Notes: a model not told the origin generated them from the letters alone. A DNA stretch of 32,454 nt from Succinivibrionaceae bacterium (GCA_024688225.1 JAILEI010000055.1:1-32454); one strand, 5' to 3'. Counted from the stretch's first letter, positions 11,427 to 19,636 are shown. Program-made: numbers and translations.

Positions 11427-11951
11427 TCACCACAGCTGCCCAATCGCCTCGTCGCACATCCTGGAGAAGCCCTCACGAAGGGTGTCCACCAGCATGGTGT
11501 ATCCCTCCCCCTGCTGGGTGAGTTCCCGGTCCAGGCCCACCGTGCCCCGCTCACGCCCCCTTTTGTCATAGCGGGTGAAGACGGCGCTGATGTAGGCCTG
11601 CCCTGACTCACTGCCCTGGAAGCGTGAGACCACGATGCCCAGCCGGCCGCCCCTGAGGCTGCGCCCACTGCGCCCAAGGGCCTCGGAGCAGAGGATGCGC
11701 AACTGCATCTCAAGCGGCTCCGCCCAGCGGTGGTGCTTGGCGCCGATAAGGCTGTTGCGCGAGACCTGCAGCACTATCCCACCCTCATCGAGCACCGGGC
11801 TGAGCTCCACGCTAACCCCCGCCCCCTGCACCAGGCTGGCGGCCTTGACGCCCTGCACCATGCTATAGCGCTCCGGGTTTATGTCACTGCCGCAGCCCGC
11901 AACCATCAATCCCAGCGCGCAGGCGAGCGCGGACATTTTGCAAGTTCCCAT
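11427..11951 (-). CDS. pqiC: PqiC-like intermembrane transport lipoprotein
   Basis: Lipobox LMVAGC after start ATG 11951 with AGGAGG RBS; last gene of a pqiABC-type cluster. The ORF track extends the start to 11993. Confidence 0.75.
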   Translation of the reverse strand: MGTCKMSALACALGLMVAGCGSDINPERYSMVQGVKAASLVQGAGVSVELSPVLDEGGIVLQVSRNSLIGAKHHRWAEPLEMQLRILCSEALGRSGRSLRGGRLGIVVSRFQGSESGQAYISAVFTRYDKRGRERGTVGLDRELTQQGEGYTMLVDTLREGFSRMCDEAIGQLW

Positions 11952-11964
11952 AAGTTGCCTCCTG

Positions 11965-13596
11965 TTAGCGCCGCTTGCCAGGCACTGGATCATTGCCAGA
12001 TCCGAAAATGATCGATCTCGGGCTTTCTCCCAGATCGCGCACGCCAGGGCTCAGGTCACGCATGGTCTGCTCCAGCTGGTTCATGATATTCAGCAATTTC
12101 TTGTAAACCCTGCCGTTTTGGTCATAACCCTGGGTGGTCTTCTTGAATTGCTGCAACGAGTCGCCGAACTTCTTGAAGGCCTCGGTTACCTCATGGACCA
12201 TGTTCTTTTGCTCCATGGCCTCCAGGGCCTTGCCCATCGAGGCCAGGGTGCGCTGCATCTCAGCCAGGGCCTTTCGCCCCTCCAGGGCAGTATCGTCAAG
12301 CTTCATGCCCTTGATGTCAGCCAGCACATCGTTCAGGGACTCCATGGGGTTGCCACCCCGATCCACAAATGGAATCACTGGCACCCCATTAATCTCTTTC
12401 ACCGGGCACTTGCACTTGCCCTCCCCCTCAAACTCTAGGCTGAGACTGTTCTGTCCGGAGATAAGACTCTCTGAGTAAGGGTGGGCGCAAACCGAATGCT
12501 TGCCGACATACTCAGAGATGATTTCATTGATTTCCCTCTCCTGTTCCAGGGTGTCTGCATATATGGAGATCAGCAGTGGAATCTTCTCACTGGCCGGGAA
12601 GAAGCTTACCTCCCGGTCTGGTGCCCAGATGGGATCGATGATTTGGCCAACCACCTCCCCACGGTAATAGACCCGGCTGCCCTCCCTGAGCCTGCCAGGA
12701 TCACGGTCAAAGAGCACTACCAGGCGCGGCGAGAGCTCCAGGGAATGGGCCTCGGCTGATTCATAGTCCTGGTAAAGCTTCTTCGGCACCGATAGATCCA
12801 TGGGCTCGTCTGCACCCCTGGGACCAATATTGCCAAAGGCAAGTGTGCCCTCAATGACGCTAACCAGGGACTCGACCTTGAACTTGAAGCCCGTGCCATC
12901 GAAGCTGGCGGTGAGGCCGCTCTCCGTCCAGAAGTAGGTGTTCTCCTTAAGCAGCTGGTCGTAAGGCTCGTTGATGAAGACCTTGTAGTTTACCCGCTTG
13001 CCACCCGGATCCAGCTTGATGCTGTAGACCTGGCCAACCTTGATGCCATTGTGGGTGACCAGCGATCCCTCGATGACCCGGTTCTTGCCCTCAGAGTAAA
13101 TGTTGACCGTGGTCCCCCTCTCGTTGTATGGGTTAAGCGGTGGATCCTCAAGGGCGGTAAACTCAGTTTGCTTCTCCTCAGCGCTGCCCGCTGAGATCTG
13201 CAGGTATGCCCCACCCATGATGGTATCAAGTCCGGAGACCGAGGAAGCCTCAAGGCGGGCCTTGACCACCCAGATCTTACTGTCCTTGCGCAGCAGGCCG
13301 TCGGTGTCCGGATCCATGCGCACCCAGGCAATCACCGACTTGAAGTCCTCGGCAAGCTCAATGCGCTCCACCCTGCCCACTGGGAAGGAACGGTACTTTA
13401 TGGCGGTATTGCCGGCCTCAATGCCTTCCGCTGAGTTGAGCGTTACCTTGATGAGGACTCCCTTGTTTATGGTGTTGTCCCACAGCATCAGCAAGGTCGC
13501 CACCAGGGCGAGGACTGGAATAATCCAGGCCAGGGAGAACCTTCTCCTCCTGCCGGTGCGCGCCCCGCTCTCCCTTTTCCCGTCACTGCCTTCCAT
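11965..13596 (-). CDS. pqiB: PqiB-like MCE-domain intermembrane transport protein
   Basis: N-terminal TM then MCE-like repeats (GIEAGNTAIKYRSFPVGRVERIEL; GTTVNIYSEGKNRVIEGSLVTHNGIKVGQVYSIKL; GSRVYYRGEVVGQI). TAATG overlap with the pqiA stop supports ATG 13596; the ORF track starts at 13614. Confidence 0.88.
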   Translation of the reverse strand: MEGSDGKRESGARTGRRRRFSLAWIIPVLALVATLLMLWDNTINKGVLIKVTLNSAEGIEAGNTAIKYRSFPVGRVERIELAEDFKSVIAWVRMDPDTDGLLRKDSKIWVVKARLEASSVSGLDTIMGGAYLQISAGSAEEKQTEFTALEDPPLNPYNERGTTVNIYSEGKNRVIEGSLVTHNGIKVGQVYSIKLDPGGKRVNYKVFINEPYDQLLKENTYFWTESGLTASFDGTGFKFKVESLVSVIEGTLAFGNIGPRGADEPMDLSVPKKLYQDYESAEAHSLELSPRLVVLFDRDPGRLREGSRVYYRGEVVGQIIDPIWAPDREVSFFPASEKIPLLISIYADTLEQEREINEIISEYVGKHSVCAHPYSESLISGQNSLSLEFEGEGKCKCPVKEINGVPVIPFVDRGGNPMESLNDVLADIKGMKLDDTALEGRKALAEMQRTLASMGKALEAMEQKNMVHEVTEAFKKFGDSLQQFKKTTQGYDQNGRVYKKLLNIMNQLEQTMRDLSPGVRDLGESPRSIIFGSGNDPVPGKRR

Positions 13597-14843
13597 TAGT
13601 TTCCATGATCCCAAATCAAGCGCTCATCAAACTGCTCGGCTGAAAGCAGGGTGAGCAGCACCACCGAGCAAAAAACCACAATCGCAAAGCCGGGGTTAAT
13701 GGTAATCAGTCCCCCCATCCTGACCACCGAGGACATGATGATGACCACAAAGACGTCAATCATCGACCACTTGCCGATGAGTTCCACCACATGGTAGATG
13801 CGCGACTGCTCCAGCCGCGACCTGCGGGACTTCCCGGAACTGGCGCAATGCACCAGGTAATATATGCACAGGATCTTGAAGATGGGGATGCAGATGCTGG
13901 CAAAGAGAATGACCATGGCCACGAAGTATGATCCCATTCCCCAGAGGGCCACGACACCATCGATGATGTTTGCCCCACTGCCCTTGCCCAGGAAGACTGT
14001 GAACATCACAGGATAAAGGTTGGATGGCATGTAGAGAATGCTGGCGGCAATCACCAGTGACAGGGACTTCTGCAGGGCGTGAGGGTTGCGCAGGGAGTTG
14101 CGGCACTGGCAGCGCGGGCAGCGCCCGCTCCCATCCTGGCCAGATGGGTACTGGGCCCCACAGGTGCGGCAGACAATCACCCCCTGCTCCATGCCCCTGC
14201 CCCCCGGAACCAGGCCCGGCGCCAGGGATCCCGTGCCCAGGCGATCCCAGAGCCGCGAGGGGCGGTATGCCACCCAGCACCATGACACCAGCAGCGAGAA
14301 GGCCAGCGCGGCAAAGAACCCGCTGTGAAAGCCCACGTCAGCAAGCGAGGTCAGCTTCACCAGGCTGATGATCACCCCCATCATGAACACGTCCACCATG
14401 CAGTAGCGGTGGCACCAGGTGTAGGCCAGGGCCGTGCCCCGGCTGGGCACGTATCCCATGAGCCCTACCATCAGCTGCACGATGAGCACTACCAGTGGCA
14501 GCGCCAGGGTAACCGCCAGGAAAACCCACAGCAACAGTCCCCAGTCCAGGCGCAGGGTGGTAAACACAGTGAAAAGGGACATCCTCACGCTAACCCCGCT
14601 GGCGCTCAGGGACATGAAGGGGTTGCTAAGGGCGCAGGCTAGCATCAGCAGCGCCGAGAGGGCCATCAGCCCGACATTGAGCTCACTGGCGCCGCGCGCC
14701 GGAACCAGCACCGCACCGCAGCGTGGGCAGTGGCATGGCTTTCCATGATCCTGGCTTTCCGGGACCAGGACCACCAGATCGCAGTGATGGCAGACCTCAA
14801 GCCTGCCCCGATCCTGGCCCCCAGTCCCCTCTTGTGCGCTCAT
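13596..14843 (-). CDS. pqiA: PqiA-like integral membrane protein with two zinc ribbons
   Basis: CHHC...CPRC and CRTCG...CPRC zinc ribbons separated by multiple TM segments; adjacent to pqiB. Confidence 0.88.
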   Translation of the reverse strand: MSAQEGTGGQDRGRLEVCHHCDLVVLVPESQDHGKPCHCPRCGAVLVPARGASELNVGLMALSALLMLACALSNPFMSLSASGVSVRMSLFTVFTTLRLDWGLLLWVFLAVTLALPLVVLIVQLMVGLMGYVPSRGTALAYTWCHRYCMVDVFMMGVIISLVKLTSLADVGFHSGFFAALAFSLLVSWCWVAYRPSRLWDRLGTGSLAPGLVPGGRGMEQGVIVCRTCGAQYPSGQDGSGRCPRCQCRNSLRNPHALQKSLSLVIAASILYMPSNLYPVMFTVFLGKGSGANIIDGVVALWGMGSYFVAMVILFASICIPIFKILCIYYLVHCASSGKSRRSRLEQSRIYHVVELIGKWSMIDVFVVIIMSSVVRMGGLITINPGFAIVVFCSVVLLTLLSAEQFDERLIWDHGN

Positions 14844-14970
14844 TAAGGCAAAGGCAACCCTGTGCAGATGGGAAAAGAACCGCTACATTCTATCAGAGTG
14901 AACAAGCGCCGGGAGGCGCGCAATTGCACCAGGCAGGGCGCCATGGCGCATCAGGACGAGGCCAAGGCCG

Positions 14971-15498
14971 CTACCTGAATCCTTCCTTGAGCACCACCTG
15001 CCCAGTGGCAAGCGAGGCAGGCACATCGATGATGCGCTGGTTTGATGATCCCCGGAAATCGAGATCATAGGAATGCTGGGACTCAACGTATGGCCCGTCG
15101 ACCACTACCTCCAGGCACTTGAGGAACTCCAGGCGGGCAGGATCCGACACCAGCTTGTCAAATGTATACCCAGAATATGCCCAGAGTGAGTAACCCTTCT
15201 CGAGGAGAATCCTCGAGAACACGGTGAGTGCCCGGGACTGGATGAAGGGCTCGCCGCCTGAGAAGGTCACCCCGGAGACCAGGGGACTTTGCCTGATCTC
15301 CTCGTAAATGACCTTAAGCGGCACCTCAATCCCGCCATCGAGCGACTGGGCCTGGGGGTTGTGGCAACCCTTGCAGTGGAATGGGCAGCCCTGGGTGAAG
15401 ACTGTGTAGCGAAAGCCCGGGCCGTCCACAAAGGACTCCGGCACGCAGCCGGCAATCCTCAGGTAGGTGCAATCCAGCAGTCCCAGATCCATGGCCAT
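14971..15498 (-). CDS. nrdG: Anaerobic ribonucleoside-triphosphate reductase activating protein (radical SAM)
   Basis: FTQGCPFHCKGCHNPQAQ (CX3CX2C), VSGVTFSGGEPFIQ; likely start MAMDLGLLDCTYLRIAGCVPES at 15498 (the ORF track extends to 15618, overlapping the small upstream ORF). Confidence 0.93.
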   Translation of the reverse strand: MAMDLGLLDCTYLRIAGCVPESFVDGPGFRYTVFTQGCPFHCKGCHNPQAQSLDGGIEVPLKVIYEEIRQSPLVSGVTFSGGEPFIQSRALTVFSRILLEKGYSLWAYSGYTFDKLVSDPARLEFLKCLEVVVDGPYVESQHSYDLDFRGSSNQRIIDVPASLATGQVVLKEGFR

Positions 15499-15508
15499 CA
15501 GCTTTCCC

Positions 15509-15670
15509 CTAGGAGAGGTGCTGGTGCTTGACGCGATCCTGCACTTCGGCGCGCTTGGCGTTGTTAAAGCGATCCAGGGTGCCCACCAGGTAACCGGTGA
15601 CCCTGCGGATCCGCTCAAACTTTACCCCTTCGCCTACCATGCCATTGCGTTCATGCAACCTGACGACCAT
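15509..15670 (-). CDS. Small glycyl-radical domain protein: detached C-terminal glycyl-radical segment of class III RNR (NrdD)
   Basis: 53-aa ORF not in the supplied track: MVVRLHERNGMVGEGVKFERIRRVTGYLVGTLDRFNNAKRAEVQDRVKHQHLS*. Contains RVTGY glycyl-radical motif and RVKH tail typical of NrdD C-termini. Strong RBS AAGGAGAGAAAACA-ATG. Located between nrdD and nrdG, same strand. Confidence 0.88.
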   Translation of the reverse strand: MVVRLHERNGMVGEGVKFERIRRVTGYLVGTLDRFNNAKRAEVQDRVKHQHLS

Positions 15671-15682
15671 TGTTTTCTCTCC

Positions 15683-15738
15683 TTATTTTAAACAAAAAAC
15701 AATAATAATATATTTATTATATTTATTTAGTTATTATG
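15683..15738. other. Extremely AT-rich spacer between nrdD and the small glycyl-radical ORF
   Basis: ttattttaaacaaaaaacaataataatatatttattatatttatttagttattat; only a few G/C in about 55 bp. Perfect TATAAT on the minus strand at 15716-15721. Confidence 0.75.
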
Positions 15739-15751
15739 CTTGCTGTAGTTC

Positions 15752-18016
15752 CTAGCAGGATCCGATGCAGTCCACCCCCAGCTTGCGGAGGCGCTCAATG
15801 GTCACCCCCTCTCCATCGCGGCGCCCGCACTTGGGGCACACGTCATTAATCACGCCCACGTAGTTGCACACCGGGCAGCGATCCACGGGATGGTTGATTG
15901 AGCCATAGTTCACGCCACAGTCGCGCATGTGCAGGATCACCCGCTCGAAGGCATCGATGTTGCGGGTGAGATCGCCATCCATCTCCACGTAGGAGATGGC
16001 CCCGGCGTTGCACATGGCGTGGAAGGGGCCCTCGATGCTGATCTTGTCCGCCACCCCGATGTTGAAATAGACCGGGACATGGAAACTGTTGGTGTAGTAC
16101 TCGCGATCGGTAACCCCCTTGATGGTGCCGTACTTCTCACGGTCAATCTTGACGAAGCGGCCGGAGAGGCCCTCAGCCGGGGTGGAGAACAGGGAGAAGT
16201 TGAGTCCCGTCTCCTCTGACTTGCGATCATTGAGGTCCCGCATGTGCTGGATGATCTCGTAGCCGAGCTTGCGCGCCTCCTCGCTCTCTCCATGGTGCTT
16301 GCCCACCAGGGCCACCAGGCACTCGGCAAGGCCGATGAAGCCGGTGCTCAGTGAGCCATGCTTGATGATGTCGCGGATCTTGTCGTTGGGATCGAGGCGA
16401 TCCGAGTCAATCCAGATCCCCTGCCCCATGAGGAACGGGTAGTTGAAGACCCGCTTCTCGGCAATGATCTCAAAGCGGTCCAGCAACTGGGTGAACACCA
16501 TGTCCTGCATCCGGTCGAGCGACTCGTAGAAGGCGCTGATGGACCCATGGGCCTCAATGCCCAGGCGCGGCAGGTTGATGGTGGTAAAGGACAGGTTGCC
16601 ACGGCCGGTGATAACCTGCTTGGTCTTGTCATAGACATTGCCAAACACCCTGGTGCGGCACCCCATCACCGCCAGCTCAGTCTCCGGCCGGCCCTCAACG
16701 TAGTACTGCATGTTGTACGGGGCGTCGAGGAAGGAGAAATTGGGGAAGAGGCGCTTTGCCGAGACCTCACAGGCGCGGCGGAACAGGTCGTAGTTGGGGT
16801 CGCCCTTCTTGGTGTTGACGCCATCCTTGACCTTGAAAATCTGCACCGGGAAGATCGGGGTCTCGCCCTCACCCAGGCCGGCGTCAGTGGCATCAAGGAT
16901 GTTGCGGATAATCATGCGCTGCTCGGCAGTGGTGCCGGTGCCATAGTTGATCGAGGAGAAGGGCACCTGGGCGCCAGCGCGGCTCTGCATGGAGTTGAGG
17001 TTGTGGATCAACGCCTCCATGGCCTGGTAGGTCTCACGGTCGGTAAGGCGCAGCGCCTCATTGACGGCATAGTCTGCAGCCCCCTCGAGCTCCTCATCGC
17101 GGATATGGCCTTTCATCAGCTTGAGGATCTCGTTCCTAATGAGATCCTGCGAGGTCTGCTTGAGCACTGATCCCTGGGAGTCGTAGAGGTTCTGCACCAG
17201 TCCCACCAGATCCTTGGTCTCGATGGAATCGTCGCGCAGCACAATCTTGATCACCCGGGAGAGGTGCTTCTCATAGGAGAAGACCACATAGGGCTCGAGA
17301 TCGTACTCGAACATGGGGATGGACTGCCCGCCATGCATGTCATTCTGGTTGGACTGGATGACAATGCAGCACAGCGCCGCCGCGGTCAGGATGGATTGCG
17401 GCTCGCGCAGGAAGCCATGCCCGGTGGAGAACCCGCGCTTGAAGAGGTTCTTGAGCGGAATCTGGCAGCAGTTGATGGTGAGCAGGTAAAAGTCGAGATC
17501 ATGGATGTGGATGTCGCCGTTGGTGTGCGCTAGGGAATGCTCCGGGCGCAGCACGTAGCGCTTCACGAAGTCCTTGGCGCCCTCTGATCCAAAGCGCAGC
17601 ATCATGCCCATCGGGGCATTGGCGTCAATGTTCGCGTTCTCACGCTTGAGGTCCATGTCAGCGGTGGACTTGTTGGTGAGATCACGGTAGATGGTGGTCA
17701 GCTCCTCGTTCTGGTTGCGCACGTTGGTGCGCTGCTGGCGGTAGAGGATGAAGTTCTTGGCCTCATCGGCAAGGCCGTTCTTGATGAGCACCTTCTCAAT
17801 GATGTCCTGGGTGTGCTCAACGGTGGGGGTGATGTTGATCTCGCCCTCAATGACGTCAGTCACCTCCGTGGTAAGGCGGGCCGCGGTCTCCTCGTCAAAG
17901 TCGGTGACCCCATCGTCCGGGTGGACCGAGACCAGCGCCTTCTTGATGGCATTGGTGATCTTGTGCTCGTTGAAGGAGACACGCCGTCCATCACGCTTGA
18001 CGATGAACCTAATCAT
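15752..18016 (-). CDS. nrdD: Anaerobic ribonucleoside-triphosphate reductase large chain lacking the C-terminal glycyl-radical loop
   Basis: 754 aa: N-terminal ATP cone (MIRFIVKRDGRRVSFNEHKITNAI), HTNGDIHIHDLD, AVMGCRTRVFGN, GRGNLSFTTINLPRLG, C-terminal CPVC..CPKC ribbon, then ends GEGVTIERLRKLGVDCIGSC*. No RVxGY in the ORF. Confidence 0.95.
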   Translation of the reverse strand: MIRFIVKRDGRRVSFNEHKITNAIKKALVSVHPDDGVTDFDEETAARLTTEVTDVIEGEINITPTVEHTQDIIEKVLIKNGLADEAKNFILYRQQRTNVRNQNEELTTIYRDLTNKSTADMDLKRENANIDANAPMGMMLRFGSEGAKDFVKRYVLRPEHSLAHTNGDIHIHDLDFYLLTINCCQIPLKNLFKRGFSTGHGFLREPQSILTAAALCCIVIQSNQNDMHGGQSIPMFEYDLEPYVVFSYEKHLSRVIKIVLRDDSIETKDLVGLVQNLYDSQGSVLKQTSQDLIRNEILKLMKGHIRDEELEGAADYAVNEALRLTDRETYQAMEALIHNLNSMQSRAGAQVPFSSINYGTGTTAEQRMIIRNILDATDAGLGEGETPIFPVQIFKVKDGVNTKKGDPNYDLFRRACEVSAKRLFPNFSFLDAPYNMQYYVEGRPETELAVMGCRTRVFGNVYDKTKQVITGRGNLSFTTINLPRLGIEAHGSISAFYESLDRMQDMVFTQLLDRFEIIAEKRVFNYPFLMGQGIWIDSDRLDPNDKIRDIIKHGSLSTGFIGLAECLVALVGKHHGESEEARKLGYEIIQHMRDLNDRKSEETGLNFSLFSTPAEGLSGRFVKIDREKYGTIKGVTDREYYTNSFHVPVYFNIGVADKISIEGPFHAMCNAGAISYVEMDGDLTRNIDAFERVILHMRDCGVNYGSINHPVDRCPVCNYVGVINDVCPKCGRRDGEGVTIERLRKLGVDCIGSC

Positions 18017-18063
18017 TGAGACCCTCCTTTTTTAATGTTTGTTATTTGAAAAATAAGAATATT

Positions 18064-18077
18064 TTTATAAAAATCAA
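18064..18077 (-). promoter_or_regulatory. Candidate FNR/ANR-type box upstream of nrdD
   Basis: TTTAT-AAAA-ATCAA on + (minus: TTGAT-TTTT-ATAAA); 9/10 conserved positions of TTGAT-N4-ATCAA. Confidence 0.45.
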
Positions 18078-18092
18078 ACCCTAGGATACTAA

Positions 18093-18116
18093 CCTTGGAA
18101 AAAGGCTTTTTCAAGG
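18093..18116. repeat. Inverted repeat in the nrdD-earP intergenic region
   Basis: ccttg(g)aaaaag / ctttttcaagg. Confidence 0.5.
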
Positions 18117-18152
18117 GACCCAGGAAGGGTGGCACCCTGGGGCCACACCATT

Positions 18153-18184
18153 TTTTTTCATTTAATAACAATCAAATGAAAAAA
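18153..18184. repeat. Perfect 11-bp inverted repeat, candidate operator or hairpin
   Basis: ttttttcattt (18153-18163) N10 aaatgaaaaaa (18174-18184). Confidence 0.6.
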
Positions 18185-18555
18185 GCTAAAAACCTGCTGC
18201 AACCCTTCTTAATCCAAGCACCTTCAAGCAGATATCTCAACTTCGCGCAGCAATGCATGTAAATAGTATCCGCTCCCCAAATATCATCCTGATAATAAAC
18301 ACGTTAAATTTTACCTGAGAAAATTTATGCCCGCGCCAGCATTTACTGGCATGTAACAGAATTTGCAACATGATTCCCTGTCTGCCCCGCGCTGTGGCCA
18401 TGGTCGCTCACCAGCGCGTTACATTTTTAAATAATTTTAATTAATAACAAATAGTAATAATTAAAATGACTGAACCTATGATAAAGGGATGTTTCCTCTG
18501 CAGCTTACCATGGCAGTTTGCTTTCATTTATCCTAGGGGCCTGGAGGGCATGGGC

Positions 18556-19620
18556 ATGATCGACATCTATTGCGAGATCATCGACAACTACGGTGATGCG
18601 GGATTTTGCCTGCGCCTGGGGCGGGAGCTTGCCGCCCTGGGCCAGGAGGCCAGGGTGTTTTGCACCAACATGGGCACCATTTCCGCAATCATGTCCGATG
18701 AGGATCGGCACCGGTCAGGACTCTCCGTCCTCCCCTGGGATCAATTAAGTGACAACTGCCCGCAAGACAGGGTTGCCCAGGTGGTGATTGCCGCCTTCTC
18801 CTGCCACCTGCCCAAGGTGGTGCTGCAAAGGGCACGGGATCAGGGCAGCCTGATCATCAACCTCGAGTACCTCAGTGCCGAGGCCTGGGTGGAGGGCTGC
18901 CATGGGCGCGCCTCGCCTGGCGAGGGCATCACCTCCTACTTTTTCTTCCCTGGATTTACCAAGGCAACCGGGGGACTGCTGGTGGAGCAAGCCTACCGGG
19001 AGGCCTGCCTTGGGCAGCCCCAGATCCAGGGCTCCGCAGGACCCACCCTAGTTTCTTTGTTTTCCTACGCCAACGATCAGGTGCTAGACACCCTGCTCTT
19101 CCTTACCCAGGGGGTCAGCCACGCCCGGGTGCTGGCATTTGAGGGACTGGCGCTCGACAACCTGCGACGACTGCTCGGCCACCCCCTGGCCATCGGAGAT
19201 CACCCAACCATTGAGGGGCGCCTTGAGATCGTGCCCACCAGGATGGTACCCCAGCCTGAGTACGATCGGATCCTGCTCAACTGCGATCTCAACCTGGTGC
19301 GCGGCGAGGACTCCATCGTGCGCGCGATGCTGGCGGGAAAGCCGTTCCTGTGGCACATCTACCCCCAGGAGGGTGACACCCATATCACCAAGCTCAAGTC
19401 CTTCCTCTCAAGGATGCAGGAAAGCGCCCCTCCCCAGCCAGCAGGATTCCTGGACCTGATGCTCCACTACAACGGCCGCGGGGACTTGCCTACGGCCCTT
19501 GACTACCCAGCGCTGCAGCGCCATTGCCAGGCCTTTTCGAGATTCCTGCTGGGGCAGGATCAACTGGCGGTACGGCTCATGTCTTTCATTAATGAGCACT
19601 TAAACCATAAAATGAACTAA
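18556..19620 (+). CDS. earP: EF-P arginine-32 rhamnosyltransferase EarP
   Basis: MIDIYCEIIDNYGDAGFCLRLGRELAALG (EarP N-terminus), RGEDSIVRAMLAGKPFLWHIYPQEGDTHITKL; directly upstream of efp. The ORF track starts at 18466; ATG 18556 has better-spaced GGAGGG. Confidence 0.93.
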   Translation: MIDIYCEIIDNYGDAGFCLRLGRELAALGQEARVFCTNMGTISAIMSDEDRHRSGLSVLPWDQLSDNCPQDRVAQVVIAAFSCHLPKVVLQRARDQGSLIINLEYLSAEAWVEGCHGRASPGEGITSYFFFPGFTKATGGLLVEQAYREACLGQPQIQGSAGPTLVSLFSYANDQVLDTLLFLTQGVSHARVLAFEGLALDNLRRLLGHPLAIGDHPTIEGRLEIVPTRMVPQPEYDRILLNCDLNLVRGEDSIVRAMLAGKPFLWHIYPQEGDTHITKLKSFLSRMQESAPPQPAGFLDLMLHYNGRGDLPTALDYPALQRHCQAFSRFLLGQDQLAVRLMSFINEHLNHKMN

Positions 19621-19636
19621 GTTCTTTAAAAGAGAA

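Noticed and set aside
15671-15754. Stop-codon readthrough, frameshifting or translational bypass joining NrdD to the small glycyl-radical ORF
   Set aside because: Frames are the same, but four in-frame stops intervene and the downstream ORF has its own strong RBS and ATG; independent translation is simpler. Not formally excluded without proteomics.
15752-15754. nrdD as a pseudogene truncated by a nonsense mutation
   Set aside because: The segment after the stop is not simple NrdD coding sequence; it is an AT-rich spacer followed by a clean RBS-ORF and nrdG, suggesting a functional split rather than decay.
16358-17170. 270-aa plus-strand ORF opposite nrdD
   Set aside because: Shadow ORF with no domain; nrdD is well supported.
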